Assembly (NCBI GenBank): GCA_018715065.1
Contig: DVMJ01000058.1
Location: 3,050-67,049, forward strand
Length of the DNA: 64,000 bases
Direction of reading: 5' to 3'
From: Fimiplasma intestinipullorum
GTDB taxonomy: Bacteria; Bacillota_I; Bacilli_A; Erysipelotrichales; Coprobacillaceae
Part shown: positions 45,601-53,767 of the stretch, piece by piece
Layout: the number at the start of each line of letters is the position of its first letter
Numbering within the stretch: position 1 is the first letter of the stretch
The notes under the pieces: model-generated
The model's database searches: none
Seen by the model: only the letters and a program-made list of their open reading frames with translations
What the model was told of the DNA's origin: nothing
Program-made: the position numbers and the translations under genes

Positions 45601-47229
45601 TAAAGGTAAATTAGACCACTGCACCTGATCATTTCCATTAAAGGTCTTGGTGGCATTGTCACCCCATTGACCAGAAATGGTCACTTCAGAGTTGGTGGGG
45701 AATAAAATGGATCCACTGGCGGGATCTTTGATATCTTCTGCAGCATACAAGGTATATTGTGCGCCTTCTAAAGTTGCATCCCCCTGTGCCGCTGATCCTG
45801 TTTCCTTATCTAGCTTACTTAAGGTAACGGTCCCCGTCACCGGTTCATTAGAGAAAGATAATTCTACCACTTGTCCTGCTTGGCTAATCGCTGCATTTTC
45901 GTTAACTTCTGTGATAACATAGTTTTCAGGCGCCTGTGCTTCACGAACCGTATAAGAGCCATAGTCTAATAAACCAGAAGCAGCGATGCCATTGTCATTC
46001 GTATAGATCGTTTCAATGACTGAACCATCTTTCACGATTTCAAAAGCAACCCCTGCCTGTTTAACTACTTGATCAGTCTTAGCATCATATTTTGTGACTT
46101 GAATTTTGCCTTGCTTCCAATTGTTGGTTTGGGTGTAATGAGAAGTTATTCCGGCGGTGATCGTAATCGAATGAATCGTGCTGTCCAATATCAGATGTTC
46201 AGGCACACTGATTTCTTGAATATAGACTGTTTGTGGTTGTAAATCTTCGATCGTCACCGTTCCATCACTGCCTGTAGTATAAGTACCAATCGGGTCACGC
46301 ATGTCTGCATGATAAGAAAGCATAAACTGCGTATCAGGAACATAGACGCCACGATCATCCTGTTTAGCTAATTTTAGATTTCCTGTCTCAACCCAATGAA
46401 CGGTGAATCCGCCATAGTTTCCTGGATCCATAATTGGTTTCAAATATCCAATGTCCTGTAAATTGTTATTAGAACTCGTTAATACAATCGGTTGATAATC
46501 TGGAAGATTTCCTTTTACTTCTCCCGTATTCCAAGTTCCATTTATAGTCAAAGGTGCTTCAAAATGAAAAGTGTCTCCGCCATTGATAGTGACCTGACCG
46601 GTCAATGACTGTCCATTACGGACCATCGTGACGTTGGATGGCAGAGTAATTGTGATTGAGTTATCACCGTCCATTGTGATGTTATCAGTAACCTGCTTAT
46701 TACCTTGAATAATCGCATCAACAGATTCTGGATTAAATGAAATTGATTTATCTGGAATTGATTGAGTAGCAATATAATTAAGAAAATCGTATACTCCTAA
46801 TTCCCGATTTCCTTTTTCACCACCCGACGCAATCGATTCCGGACCACTATACAAATACGACAACGCTAAAGAAGTTACGACAATTGCATTATTTGTACTT
46901 TTAAAACCTGACCAGGGTTCAACACCAGCATACCCATAATATAAAGCCTTCTTTATGTTCTCGTCCTGATAAGGTGTTTCTGTAAAAACAGTACCATTAC
47001 CTGGCGTTGACTTGGGATGTTCTAAACAAAATGCCTGTCGTCCATCGACCACAAAATTACCCACTGTCGCACTTCCATAACGACCTTGACTATCGCTGAT
47101 CTTTCCTAAATATTGAAAGCTCGTATAGGCTTCAACATTCATGGTATTCATCACTATTGGATAGATGAAAAGGCATACTGCCAGGACTATCTTCCATAGT
47201 CTACAAGATTGTTGTTTAATCACATTCAT
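42628..47229 (-). CDS. Giant cell-wall anchored adhesin with thioester-like and SpaA/Cna-B domains
   Basis: About 1533 residues. A signal peptide (cleavage after VEA, residue 34) is followed by a thioester-like domain with Cys68 (AFCLEHP), a central beta region, and about 11 SpaA/Cna-B repeats from residue ~290 to the end, each with a strand-A Lys and an ETxAPEGY-type E box that form intramolecular isopeptide bonds. The C-terminus is a sorting signal: VPTGD, hydrophobic helix, then RRKRELE. At the usual TQxA site of the thioester domain it reads TSLA (119-122). Extracellular attachment role inferred. The downstream partner of an Ig-like anchored protein. ATG 47229 has AAGGG upstream. Confidence 0.88.
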   Translation of the reverse strand: MNVIKQQSCRLWKIVLAVCLFIYPIVMNTMNVEAYTSFQYLGKISDSQGRYGSATVGNFVVDGRQAFCLEHPKSTPGNGTVFTETPYQDENIKKALYYGYAGVEPWSGFKSTNNAIVVTSLALSYLYSGPESIASGGEKGNRELGVYDFLNYIATQSIPDKSISFNPESVDAIIQGNKQVTDNITMDGDNSITITLPSNVTMVRNGQSLTGQVTINGGDTFHFEAPLTINGTWNTGEVKGNLPDYQPIVLTSSNNNLQDIGYLKPIMDPGNYGGFTVHWVETGNLKLAKQDDRGVYVPDTQFMLSYHADMRDPIGTYTTGSDGTVTIEDLQPQTVYIQEISVPEHLILDSTIHSITITAGITSHYTQTNNWKQGKIQVTKYDAKTDQVVKQAGVAFEIVKDGSVIETIYTNDNGIAASGLLDYGSYTVREAQAPENYVITEVNENAAISQAGQVVELSFSNEPVTGTVTLSKLDKETGSAAQGDATLEGAQYTLYAAEDIKDPASGSILFPTNSEVTISGQWGDNATKTFNGNDQVQWSNLPLGNYYVKETQAPEGYLLDETAYQISLIYQDQETAHVSVHVDATDQVMKQAFSLIKVSSDGSTGETETLAGAEFTVKLKSDVTANGWEAAKTYDVLVTDEQGYDVSIELPYGTYTVRETKTPDEVTAVADFEVVINQDSREPLPYRVMNDGPFEAYVKIIKVDEDTGKTVAIEGASFKIRDMATGELVSQKVGIFETVDTFTTDETGMVSTPLKLDAGSYQLEEIKAPEGYVLNKEAVPFEITNTGAFIMDEDGDAIVTVKIGDEAVAGHIKINKSGEVLVGYEDGQFIYEERGLKGAEYDIIAAEDIMDPSNDGAVIYEKGTVVEHLVTDVRGDAISQFHPLGKYQVVETKAPYGYTLNAEPKDVTLAYAGQEVALVEESVSFVNERQQVQLDTIKVDVDSKEAVTGAEITLYAAKDIVNYEGEVIVDAGTALETVTTTADGTIRFSIDLPIIEAMAVSDEEAIDPDFSQTVIDGYRIVGDVNGSFALVETKAPTGYASYSLAYMFDIVANSGEAIITFSYTFENEITKVEISKKDATTSEELPGAHLEVRDEEGNIVDEWISGEEPHIIEGLEVGKEYTLVETIHPLGFDFANEIKFVVGDTGEIQEIEMLDELKTGQVTVNKTGNLFNEVTEGESDFGTTHTPVFNEAGLEGVEFTIYAAEDITLGNGITYFEKDEAIMTLKTDKEGKAISDALLVGKYYLKETNVPDGFVQNNEVYAFEIKDEDIQGVNVDMDVFNNRASVTLDLTKVMETNHYDYSNAYADVVFGIFARNDILMADGSVGIAKDSLVYTSAVDEEGHLMTSVDLPLGDYYIKELKTNDAYELNETEYDFSVTYRGPQVTAYTIQINDGEEILNVLKETSIQIHKVDEADESLALAGAEFTLYDEQGNALMSVLTDQNGLASFVVTQGIYSLKETKAPEGYVLESDPIEVVIDDQYDETKLYEITMTNRLLPDVPTGDHENTTMLVGLVVISGTGAALIMFRRKRELE

Positions 47230-47265
47230 ACTATACCCTTGTCCTTTCAATAGATTCGTTCAAAC

Positions 47266-47285
47266 AAAAAGCAGCTTGAAGCTGC
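47266..47285 (-). terminator. Terminator between the Ig-like protein gene and the adhesin gene
   Basis: Minus strand GCAGCTT and AAGCTGC with a tiny loop, then TTTTTG. It may attenuate rather than fully block transcription into the adhesin gene, which starts 37 bases later without a clear promoter. Confidence 0.7.
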
Positions 47286-47304
47286 CTCAAAACAGAATTG
47301 ATAT

Positions 47305-48171
47305 TTATGGAACGGGAATCCAATCCCCTTCATAATATGTACCATCTCTATCAGATCCTGCATAATGCATATCCGAATCCCAGTTCTGACCAGGAGTTAA
47401 GCGGTCTAATACACTTGAAGAAGACTCACTCGATTCATTTCCTGATGATTCGGTTGAATGAGAAGAATGACTGTCTGAAGAAGAGGAATTGCTTCCCGCT
47501 GAAGATTGCTTCTTTGTAGGCGTGCTGCTTGAACCAGCTGAAGTTGCCGATGGGATTGATTCAAGTTCTTCATTGATAGTAACAGACAGATTTTTTTCTA
47601 CACTATTACCACTTTGATCAGTGATGATATATTTTACGGAGTACTGCCCAGCCATTTTGGTATCGATATCTTTTTCAATGGCGATACTCGTTTCATCCAG
47701 ATCGGTGACACTGATATACTGATTCCAATCATGATTTGTTAGATCTGTACCATATTCAAAACTCACACTTTCCTGGGAAAGCATTGCTTCTGGTGCCGTT
47801 GTATCAATAATGTGCAATGTAAAAGAGAGTTTTTGACTGCCTGCAGTGATGATGCCCTCGTAATCACCTTTTTTTAGATAAGTTATACCATCTTCATTTG
47901 TGACAAGTTGATCTTCTGTATAATTCAGATGAATATCCTTAACTGTATTTTGCATTTTCACTGAAGTATTTTCGGTATCAATAAATACATCGGCGTCAGA
48001 TGGCATGCCTGAACCCAGTTCCATGGTGTAAATTTCGTTATCAAACGGCAATAATTGAATCTGATTTTGTTTTCTCTGATTGGCACTATACCAGCTTCCT
48101 ATCCCCACTGATGACACAATGATGCCTAGCGCAGTGCTGCATTTTACCATCCGTTTCTTTTTCGCTTCCAT
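47305..48171 (-). CDS. Membrane-anchored Ig-like (DUF5011-type) protein with Ser-rich linker
   Basis: 288 residues. A basic N-terminus and membrane anchor (residues 11-28) are followed by two bacterial Ig-like domains. The second starts IDTTAPEAMLSQESVSFEYGT and includes YSVKYIITDQSGNS, the DUF5011/HYR pattern. A Ser/Thr/Asn-rich flexible linker (about residues 205-260) and a short C-terminal YAGSDRDGTYYEGDWIPVP segment follow. Extracytoplasmic. The Ig-like unit is of the same kind as those in the polysaccharide deacetylase nearby, suggesting a shared cell-wall location. Confidence 0.8.
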   Translation of the reverse strand: MEAKKKRMVKCSTALGIIVSSVGIGSWYSANQRKQNQIQLLPFDNEIYTMELGSGMPSDADVFIDTENTSVKMQNTVKDIHLNYTEDQLVTNEDGITYLKKGDYEGIITAGSQKLSFTLHIIDTTAPEAMLSQESVSFEYGTDLTNHDWNQYISVTDLDETSIAIEKDIDTKMAGQYSVKYIITDQSGNSVEKNLSVTINEELESIPSATSAGSSSTPTKKQSSAGSNSSSSDSHSSHSTESSGNESSESSSSVLDRLTPGQNWDSDMHYAGSDRDGTYYEGDWIPVP

Positions 48172-48392
48172 ATCATCGCATCCTTTCTATCATTTTCCCA
48201 TTGACTCTTGTGATTACTTTCCATTATATCATTTTATGACAAATTTGTCTTAAAATAATGTTTTAATCACTTATTCTAGCTACTTCGTTCAGCTCAAAAA
48301 TTCGTTTTTTACAAAGACAAACACCAAAAAGGGTTATACAAAACCGCTCGTATACAATGCTATTCACCTCTTTTCGCATATGCTGACATGAA

Positions 48393-48450
48393 GAAAGGGG
48401 ATGCCGTCGGTTTCCCTTTTGTGGATTTGTTTCACACGAAGTGAAAACGG
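48393..48450 (-). ncRNA. Possible structured 5' element upstream of the Ig-like/adhesin genes
   Basis: On the minus strand GCCGT and ACGGC (48450-48446 and 48406-48402) enclose a TTTCAC-TTCGT-GTGAAA hairpin and a purine-rich single-stranded stretch. It lies after a terminator and about 230 bases before the Ig-like gene. It matches no riboswitch class I know. May be a leader fold or chance pairing. Confidence 0.3.
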
Positions 48451-48452
48451 CA

Positions 48453-48478
48453 TAAAAAAAGAAGCACCTGCGCGCTTC
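48453..48478 (-). terminator. Second terminator downstream of the acetyltransferase gene
   Basis: Minus strand AGAAGC pairs with GCTTCT across GCGCAGGT, followed by seven T. Confidence 0.8.
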
Positions 48479-48497
48479 TGACATTAACTGAAGAAAA

Positions 48498-48529
48498 TAA
48501 AAAAGGAAAGCTGAAAACAACTTCCCTTT
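48498..48529 (-). terminator. First terminator downstream of the acetyltransferase gene
   Basis: Minus strand AAAGGGAAG pairs with CTTTCCTTT (one mismatch) over a 10-base loop, followed by TTTT. Two terminators in tandem here either give fail-safe termination or bracket a very short transcript. Confidence 0.7.
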
Positions 48530-48585
48530 GATTCCTATGCTACTATTCTAGACGAAAAAAATCCCAAATGCAAGTATTTATTCAT

Positions 48586-49086
48586 TTATTTTAAAGGAAT
48601 ACGCGTATAGTATTCCTGCTCATCTTCATGATCGATATAAGCACCGCAATTCAGCATCGCTTTTAAACTGCCTGTATTATACTTATAACAACTTAAGTAA
48701 GCTAGATCGATTCCCCTTTCTTTAGCCTTTTCCAAACAGAGTTTCAATCCTGCGGTTGCATAACCTTGACGCCGAAATGCAGCACCGATTCCAAAACCGA
48801 TATGCCCTGACCCATTTCTCAGATTTTCATTAAGATAATGGCGCAATTTGAAGACTCCTACAGCCTTGTTGTCATCGTTAAAGAGTACATAAGTGGTCTG
48901 AGGTACCTTCCAGGCTGGAAGTCCGATTCCCATTGCCGCTTGTTCACTTTTTTGAACCCATTGTTTGAAGATGTCCCGCGGCATATCTTTGGCTTCATTC
49001 ATAAAGCCGTTTTCATTGGCTGGAAAGCTTTGAAAAAGGGCATAAATATCGTTATCGTTACATAACCACAGTTCTTTTAAGTACAT
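48586..49086 (-). CDS. GNAT-family N-acetyltransferase
   Basis: 166 residues with the GNAT fold: VFKLRHYLNENLRNGSGHIGFGIGAAFRRQGYATAGLKLCLEKA. The acetyl-CoA loop is RRQGYA, after the conserved beta4 IGFGI. The YLSCYKYNTGSLKAMLNCGA ending is typical of small-molecule or antibiotic-resistance-like GNATs. Substrate unknown. ATG 49086 follows GAGGGGGGAA at good spacing. Confidence 0.88.
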   Translation of the reverse strand: MYLKELWLCNDNDIYALFQSFPANENGFMNEAKDMPRDIFKQWVQKSEQAAMGIGLPAWKVPQTTYVLFNDDNKAVGVFKLRHYLNENLRNGSGHIGFGIGAAFRRQGYATAGLKLCLEKAKERGIDLAYLSCYKYNTGSLKAMLNCGAYIDHEDEQEYYTRIPLK

Positions 49087-49142
49087 GCGGATTCCCCCCT
49101 CTTTCAAGCTATTCTACACTATTTTTTCTACAGGAGCAATTC

Positions 49143-50534
49143 CTAATTAAAAATCTGATGATGAATCGGGGTCGTTGAAGCATCAATCGCCTTAAAAACA
49201 TAACCCTGCTGCAAATAATAAACGATGAGTTCTTCCAATACCTCCACTGTCGCCTGATTTCCTGAACCATCATGAAGCAGCAGCATTAAATCGCCCTGAA
49301 GTTCTGTCTGCGCTTTCCCAGTCACTAAGATATCATTCGCATCATGTCCCAAGACCGCATCATCCACAGAGCTGTTCCAGTCAAAATACTGATAACCTTG
49401 CGCCTCTACTTCATTAGCCAGCTGACTCATGATCCCCTCATGATAGTGGCGACTGACAATATTGCTTGAACCACCCGGAAAACGTATAAAGGTGGAAGGT
49501 GCGCCGGTCTGTTCCTGTACTACAGTCTGAATCTTTTCAAGATCCTGAAAATAAGCTTCCATACTCTGATAAATCTGACTATATTGATGAGAGTAAGTGT
49601 GCAGTCCAATCGTATGTCCTTGCGCATAGGCTGACTGAATCTGTGAAGTATAGTCCGGATTCATCCCCGTGACAAAAAAACTGGCTTTGACCCCATAGCG
49701 ATCTAAGATACGCAGCACATCCTGAGTATGCTGGCTGGGGCCATCATCAAATGTCAGATAAACATAACGCGCATGCGCATGATCCTGGACGGGTATCACA
49801 CGAATAGGAATCAGTGTCGTTGTCGTATTGCCGGAACGATCGCGCAGGGTGGCCTGAATCTCATAATCACCTAATTCGTAGATAGGATGCTCATCCAGCT
49901 CAGTAGTTAACTGTAGACTGGGATCGCAATCATCGAAAATTTCCAGACCAGGAAGACCCAATTTCAGACTTTGCCCTTGTTCAACTTCCAACCTTCCGTC
50001 AACTTCGATGGAAGGTGCCGTCGTGTCGATCATGATAAACGTGACTTCCTGCATGACGATCGTCTCATTGCCATACGCATCGGTCGCTTTGATATATACA
50101 GGATTGATCCCCCTGTGCCAATCTGGTTTTTCTAAAAAAGAGAATCGTACTTCCGAATGGTCCGTGTATCCTACAATGAGATCTTCTACCGTAACCACGC
50201 TTGGCCATAAGCGTGTCACATTTTGGGCCTGTACGACAGGCGGTGTCGTATCCTTCACTTCCACTGTCAGTTTTTTAGTCTGCGCAAATAAAGAATAGAC
50301 AACCTCATAGGATCCAGGCTGCACCACATTGACAGGATTTTCAATCACTACAGGCGCAGTATATAAGCTATAGCCTAAAAACGCATCCGGATCAAAAGTT
50401 TCGCCTACTTCTATTTCCACGCTGTCTTCCAGCAGGACCAACGGTTTAAAAGCCAATGCTAAAATAGCAGACATCATGATCCCCATAGTCAATAAAATGA
50501 TCCATTGCACGCCTTGATTTAATCTCGGTCTCAT
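49143..50534 (-). CDS. Membrane-anchored polysaccharide deacetylase with Ig-like domains
   Basis: 463 residues. N-terminal membrane anchor (11-32), then two or three Ig-like domains (residues ~36-248, with DTTPPVV and DTTAPSIEV seams), then a NodB deacetylase domain. Catalytic motifs are intact: TFDDGP (261-266), H312 and H316 in HTYSH, and RFPGG (351-355). Likely removes acetyl groups from peptidoglycan or a wall polysaccharide, which can protect against lysozyme. Start ATG 50534, with AAAGGTG upstream. Single-gene unit at the edge of the surface region. Confidence 0.92.
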   Translation of the reverse strand: MRPRLNQGVQWIILLTMGIMMSAILALAFKPLVLLEDSVEIEVGETFDPDAFLGYSLYTAPVVIENPVNVVQPGSYEVVYSLFAQTKKLTVEVKDTTPPVVQAQNVTRLWPSVVTVEDLIVGYTDHSEVRFSFLEKPDWHRGINPVYIKATDAYGNETIVMQEVTFIMIDTTAPSIEVDGRLEVEQGQSLKLGLPGLEIFDDCDPSLQLTTELDEHPIYELGDYEIQATLRDRSGNTTTTLIPIRVIPVQDHAHARYVYLTFDDGPSQHTQDVLRILDRYGVKASFFVTGMNPDYTSQIQSAYAQGHTIGLHTYSHQYSQIYQSMEAYFQDLEKIQTVVQEQTGAPSTFIRFPGGSSNIVSRHYHEGIMSQLANEVEAQGYQYFDWNSSVDDAVLGHDANDILVTGKAQTELQGDLMLLLHDGSGNQATVEVLEELIVYYLQQGYVFKAIDASTTPIHHQIFN

Positions 50535-50710
50535 CTTAAACACCTTTCTTTCTACTTAGTTGTAGTTTGTGTTGTTTTTAGCCAATTATACCTGACTTTC
50601 TTTAAAATTTTGTTTAAGTACTAAAAGTACAAAATCACTTTTCAAAAGACGCTAAATGCGCTAGAATAGGAAATAAGCGATGTAACATACATCATACGAG
50701 GAGGATTGTT

Positions 50711-51208
50711 ATGAAAGAGAATCAGGAATTAAAACTGGTTGAGCTGCTTTCCAAAAACGCACATCTATCCTCATCCGACTTGGCGATGGCCTTGAACGAG
50801 GATGAAAAAGATGTCGTTCAAACAGTAGCTAGACTAGAAAAAGAAGGTGTCCTATTAGGTTACCACACCTTAGTTAATTGGGATAAGACCAAAGCGGAGC
50901 GGGTCGTAGCGATGATTCAGGTCAACGTATCTCCCGAAAGAGAATTCGGTTATGATCGGATTGCGCGCAGCATCTATCAGTATCCGGAAGTCGATACGAT
51001 GTATCTGATGAGTGGAACCAGCGAATTTATCGTGATGGTTCATGGACGGACCATGCAGGAAATTGCACATTTTGTAGGCAGTAAGCTGGCTTGCATTCCG
51101 GCAGTGACGGGCACCAGCACCTCTTTCCTGCTCAAGCAATATAAGGTTAGCGGTGAAATTTTTGACGATCTGAAAACTGAAGAAGAAAGGCTTTTAGTGA
51201 CGCCATAA
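50711..51208 (+). CDS. Lrp/AsnC-family transcriptional regulator
   Basis: 165 residues. The N-terminal helix-turn-helix (HLSSSDLAMALNEDEKDVVQTVARLEKEGVLLGY) and the C-terminal RAM ligand domain (VAMIQVNVSPER onward) are complete. It overlaps the aminotransferase gene by one base (TAATG), which strongly suggests local control of amino acid metabolism by a small-molecule ligand. RBS GAGGAGGATTGTT. Confidence 0.92.
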   Translation: MKENQELKLVELLSKNAHLSSSDLAMALNEDEKDVVQTVARLEKEGVLLGYHTLVNWDKTKAERVVAMIQVNVSPEREFGYDRIARSIYQYPEVDTMYLMSGTSEFIVMVHGRTMQEIAHFVGSKLACIPAVTGTSTSFLLKQYKVSGEIFDDLKTEEERLLVTP

Positions 51209-52374
51209 TGGACTTAGAAAAAGCCTTGAACCAAACCGTCAAAGATCTACCGCCTAGTGGTATTCGTCGCTTCTTCGATCTGGCCGCAGAAATGGATGAT
51301 GTCATCTCCCTTGGTGTAGGTGAGCCTGATTTTGACACACCATGGCATATTCGTGAAGCGGGAATCCATTCTATCGAACAGGGCAAGACATTCTACACAC
51401 CGAATCGTGGATTGACTAGCCTGCGTAAAGAAATCTGCGCTTACCAAAAACGTCGTTTTAACCTTGCATACGACCCTGAAAAAAATGTGATCGTCACAGT
51501 AGGTGGGAGTGAGGCCATCGATATTTGTCTACGTGCGATCATTGAAGAAGGTGACGAAGTCATCATGATGTCGCCTGGCTATGTCGCTTATGAACCCGGC
51601 ATCCGCCTGGCAAAAGGAAAACCGGTACTCGTTGAATTAAAACAGGAAAACCAGTTTAAGCTCACGGCCGATGAACTAGCAGCGGCCATTACGCCTAAAA
51701 CCAAAGCGATCCTGCTGAACTACCCATCCAATCCGACAGGTGGTGTGATGACCTATGAAGACTATGCTAAGATCGTCCCACTGATCAAAGAACATGAGCT
51801 CTTAGTCATCAGTGATGAGATCTATGCCGAATTAAGCTATGATGTTCCTTTCTGTTCACCTGCGAACTTTCCGGAAATCAAAGATCAATGCATCGTCATC
51901 AGCGGATTTTCAAAAGCGTTTGCCATGACAGGCTGGCGTTTAGGTTACCTGCTGGCACATGAAACCTTATGTGAACAGATGAATAAGATCCATCAATATG
52001 TGATCATGTCTGCACCAACAGCTGCCCAATATGCGGCTATCGAAGCGATGCGTCACGGGGATACAGACGTTGAGATCATGCGTCAATCCTACCAGATGCG
52101 CCGCAATTTCATTGTGAATGGCTTCAATCAGCTTGGCTTAGAGACTTTCATGCCGCAAGGCGCTTTCTATATTTTTCCTTGCATCAAATCTACGGGCATG
52201 AATTCAGAAGAATTCTGCGAAAAACTATTGGCCAGTCAGCGTGTTGCCTGCGTTCCAGGCTCTGCTTTTGGTAAAGCTGGCGATGGTTACATTCGTGTTT
52301 CCTATGCTTACAGCATCGAGCAGATCAAAGAAGCCCTCGAACGAATCAAAGCTTTCCTCGACACTTTAAAATGA
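51208..52374 (+). CDS. PLP-dependent aminotransferase, class I/II (PatA-like)
   Basis: 388 residues, fold type I. PLP lysine at K236 in SGFSKAFAMTGWRLGY, with the SNPTGG substrate loop (residues 174-179), Asp203 and Arg244. Resembles Bacillus PatA-like aromatic or branched-chain aminotransferases; the amino acid substrate cannot be fixed from sequence. Translationally coupled to the Lrp-type gene before it and overlapping the Tim44-like gene after it (ATGA). Confidence 0.93.
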   Translation: MDLEKALNQTVKDLPPSGIRRFFDLAAEMDDVISLGVGEPDFDTPWHIREAGIHSIEQGKTFYTPNRGLTSLRKEICAYQKRRFNLAYDPEKNVIVTVGGSEAIDICLRAIIEEGDEVIMMSPGYVAYEPGIRLAKGKPVLVELKQENQFKLTADELAAAITPKTKAILLNYPSNPTGGVMTYEDYAKIVPLIKEHELLVISDEIYAELSYDVPFCSPANFPEIKDQCIVISGFSKAFAMTGWRLGYLLAHETLCEQMNKIHQYVIMSAPTAAQYAAIEAMRHGDTDVEIMRQSYQMRRNFIVNGFNQLGLETFMPQGAFYIFPCIKSTGMNSEEFCEKLLASQRVACVPGSAFGKAGDGYIRVSYAYSIEQIKEALERIKAFLDTLK

Positions 52375-53042
52375 AAAAAATCGCGCTGATCCTCTGGGTC
52401 TGTCTTTGTCTCTGGCTGACTCCGCTGCATGCTTTTGCTAGAGCTGGCGGCGAAGGGAACAGCGGTTCTGGAGGCGGGGGCAGCAGCAGTCATTCAACGC
52501 GGCATTCGTCCAGTGCGCGACGCATGCATCCGGCAGCCAGTACGATCATAACCATCAGCGCCTTTAGTCTGATTGCATTATCAAAACGCTACCGTGAGAT
52601 TGGTCCGGCCTTAAAGAAGCATCGTCAAATCAAAAATCAGCTGCCTGTTGATTCACATCAGCTGGATGACCAGGTCAAAGAAGCCTATTTTGCTTTACAG
52701 AATGGCTGGGCCCAGCAAAATTTGGAAGCTATGCGGCCCTATCTGTCCCCTTCGCTTTATACGCAATGGGAAGGAAAACTGAGCTGGATGAAGATGCGTC
52801 ATGAAAAAAATGTTCTTTTGGACATTGAACTCAAACATGCCATCAGCTGCCGTGTCGAACAGGATGCTGTTTATTATCTCATCGAAGGCAAGATGATCGA
52901 TTATACCTTAAATGATACGTCGCAGGAATTGATTGAAGGATCCTACAAACCTTCACGCTTCATTGAATACTGGAAAATGGTTCCTCAAGATGGCCGTTAT
53001 GTGCTTGATGAAATATGGCAGCAGGACGAATTTCGTCCTTAA
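52371..53042 (+). CDS. Tim44-like domain membrane protein
   Basis: 223 residues. Signal peptide (cleavage near HAFA-R), a Gly/Ser-rich stretch (GGEGNSGSGGGGSSS), His/Ser-rich segment, one membrane helix (about 55-72), then a cytoplasmic Tim44-like domain (VKEAYFALQNGWAQQNLEAMRPYLSPSLY). Bacterial Tim44-like proteins have unclear roles, possibly in membrane protein handling. It overlaps the aminotransferase gene by 4 bases, an odd pairing by function that may only reflect a compact operon. Confidence 0.85.
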   Translation: MKKIALILWVCLCLWLTPLHAFARAGGEGNSGSGGGGSSSHSTRHSSSARRMHPAASTIITISAFSLIALSKRYREIGPALKKHRQIKNQLPVDSHQLDDQVKEAYFALQNGWAQQNLEAMRPYLSPSLYTQWEGKLSWMKMRHEKNVLLDIELKHAISCRVEQDAVYYLIEGKMIDYTLNDTSQELIEGSYKPSRFIEYWKMVPQDGRYVLDEIWQQDEFRP

Positions 53043-53068
53043 AACACACGTCAAAGGAGAGAAGAAAC

Positions 53069-53530
53069 ATGCTAACCATTAGTGATACGTTACGTTTGCG
53101 TCCCTATGACGGCAAGCACGATTTTGCGCTGGCCTGGTATCAGGATCCAGAACTCGTCTATCTGGTAGACGGTATCAAAGAACCGTATACGAAAGAAAAA
53201 TTAGATCGCATGTACCATTATCTCAATACGCATGGTGAGCTCTATTTTATTGAAATGAAGATCGACGGCCAGTTTCAGCCTGTGGGTGATGTCACCTTAA
53301 TGAAGGAAGATCTGCCCATCGTGATCGGTGTCAAAGACTGCCAGCATCAGGGGCTCGGTCGTCAGGTCGTGCGCGCGCTCATGGAAAAAGCCAGAACGGC
53401 ACACTTTGATCATCTAGGTGTGGACTGCATCTATTTTTATAACCTGCCTAGTCAAAAATTATTTGAAGGACTGGGATTCAAACGTATTCAAACAACATCC
53501 AAAGGATATCGTTACCGTTATGATTTTTAA
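53069..53530 (+). CDS. GNAT-family N-acetyltransferase
   Basis: 153 residues. GNAT core with VGDVTLMKEDLPIVIGV and the acetyl-CoA loop QGLGRQVVRALMEKA, then the KLFEGLGFKRI ending. Acceptor unknown. ATG 53069 has AAAGGAGAGAAGAAAC; the longer frame overlaps the preceding gene out of phase with any RBS. Last gene of the Lrp-aminotransferase-Tim44 run, ending at a strong terminator. Confidence 0.88.
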   Translation: MLTISDTLRLRPYDGKHDFALAWYQDPELVYLVDGIKEPYTKEKLDRMYHYLNTHGELYFIEMKIDGQFQPVGDVTLMKEDLPIVIGVKDCQHQGLGRQVVRALMEKARTAHFDHLGVDCIYFYNLPSQKLFEGLGFKRIQTTSKGYRYRYDF

Positions 53531-53559
53531 GAAAGCTGTTTATCGGCTTTCTTTTTTTT
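53531..53559 (+). terminator. Terminator of the Lrp-to-acetyltransferase operon
   Basis: GAAAGC pairs with GCTTTC over a 9-base loop, followed by eight T, directly after the stop codon. Confidence 0.85.
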
Positions 53560-53584
53560 GCATATCATAGATGAGGTGATTGGT

Positions 53585-53677
53585 ATGCGTTATCTTTGGC
53601 ATCGAGTGTTGAGCTGTGCCAACATTCTGCTTGCTACGGGCATTTTTGTCCTTATTTTGAAGATTTGGTTTGAATAA
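53585..53677 (+). CDS. 30-residue hydrophobic small protein
   Basis: The ATG is preceded by GAGGTGATTGGT (good Shine-Dalgarno) and the frame encodes a basic start (MRYLWHR) followed by a single hydrophobic helix (residues 10-26) and KIWFE. It fits a small membrane protein. It lies between a terminator and the promoter of the EF-G-like gene. No family recognised; small size limits confidence. Confidence 0.45.
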   Translation: MRYLWHRVLSCANILLATGIFVLILKIWFE

Positions 53678-53691
53678 TTTTATGAAAGCGT

Positions 53692-53719
53692 TTGCTTTAT
53701 TAAAAAACTGTGCTACAAT
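53692..53719 (+). promoter_or_regulatory. Promoter of the EF-G-like gene
   Basis: TTGCTT (53692-53697), 16 bases, TACAAT (53714-53719) with an extended TG motif just before it. Confidence 0.65.
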
Positions 53720-53767
53720 GATTATAACAACTGAGTAAGATTCTAAGCAAAAGGGAGCGTGATGTAT

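Noticed and set aside
42628..47229. CRISPR or tandem DNA repeats suggested by the repetitive adhesin
   Set aside because: The repeats are at the protein-domain level and diverged; no short regularly spaced DNA repeats are seen anywhere in the window.
48263..48520. An 85-codon minus-strand frame in the gap before the Ig-like gene
   Set aside because: It runs through a strong terminator hairpin, has no RBS and its sequence is not protein-like.
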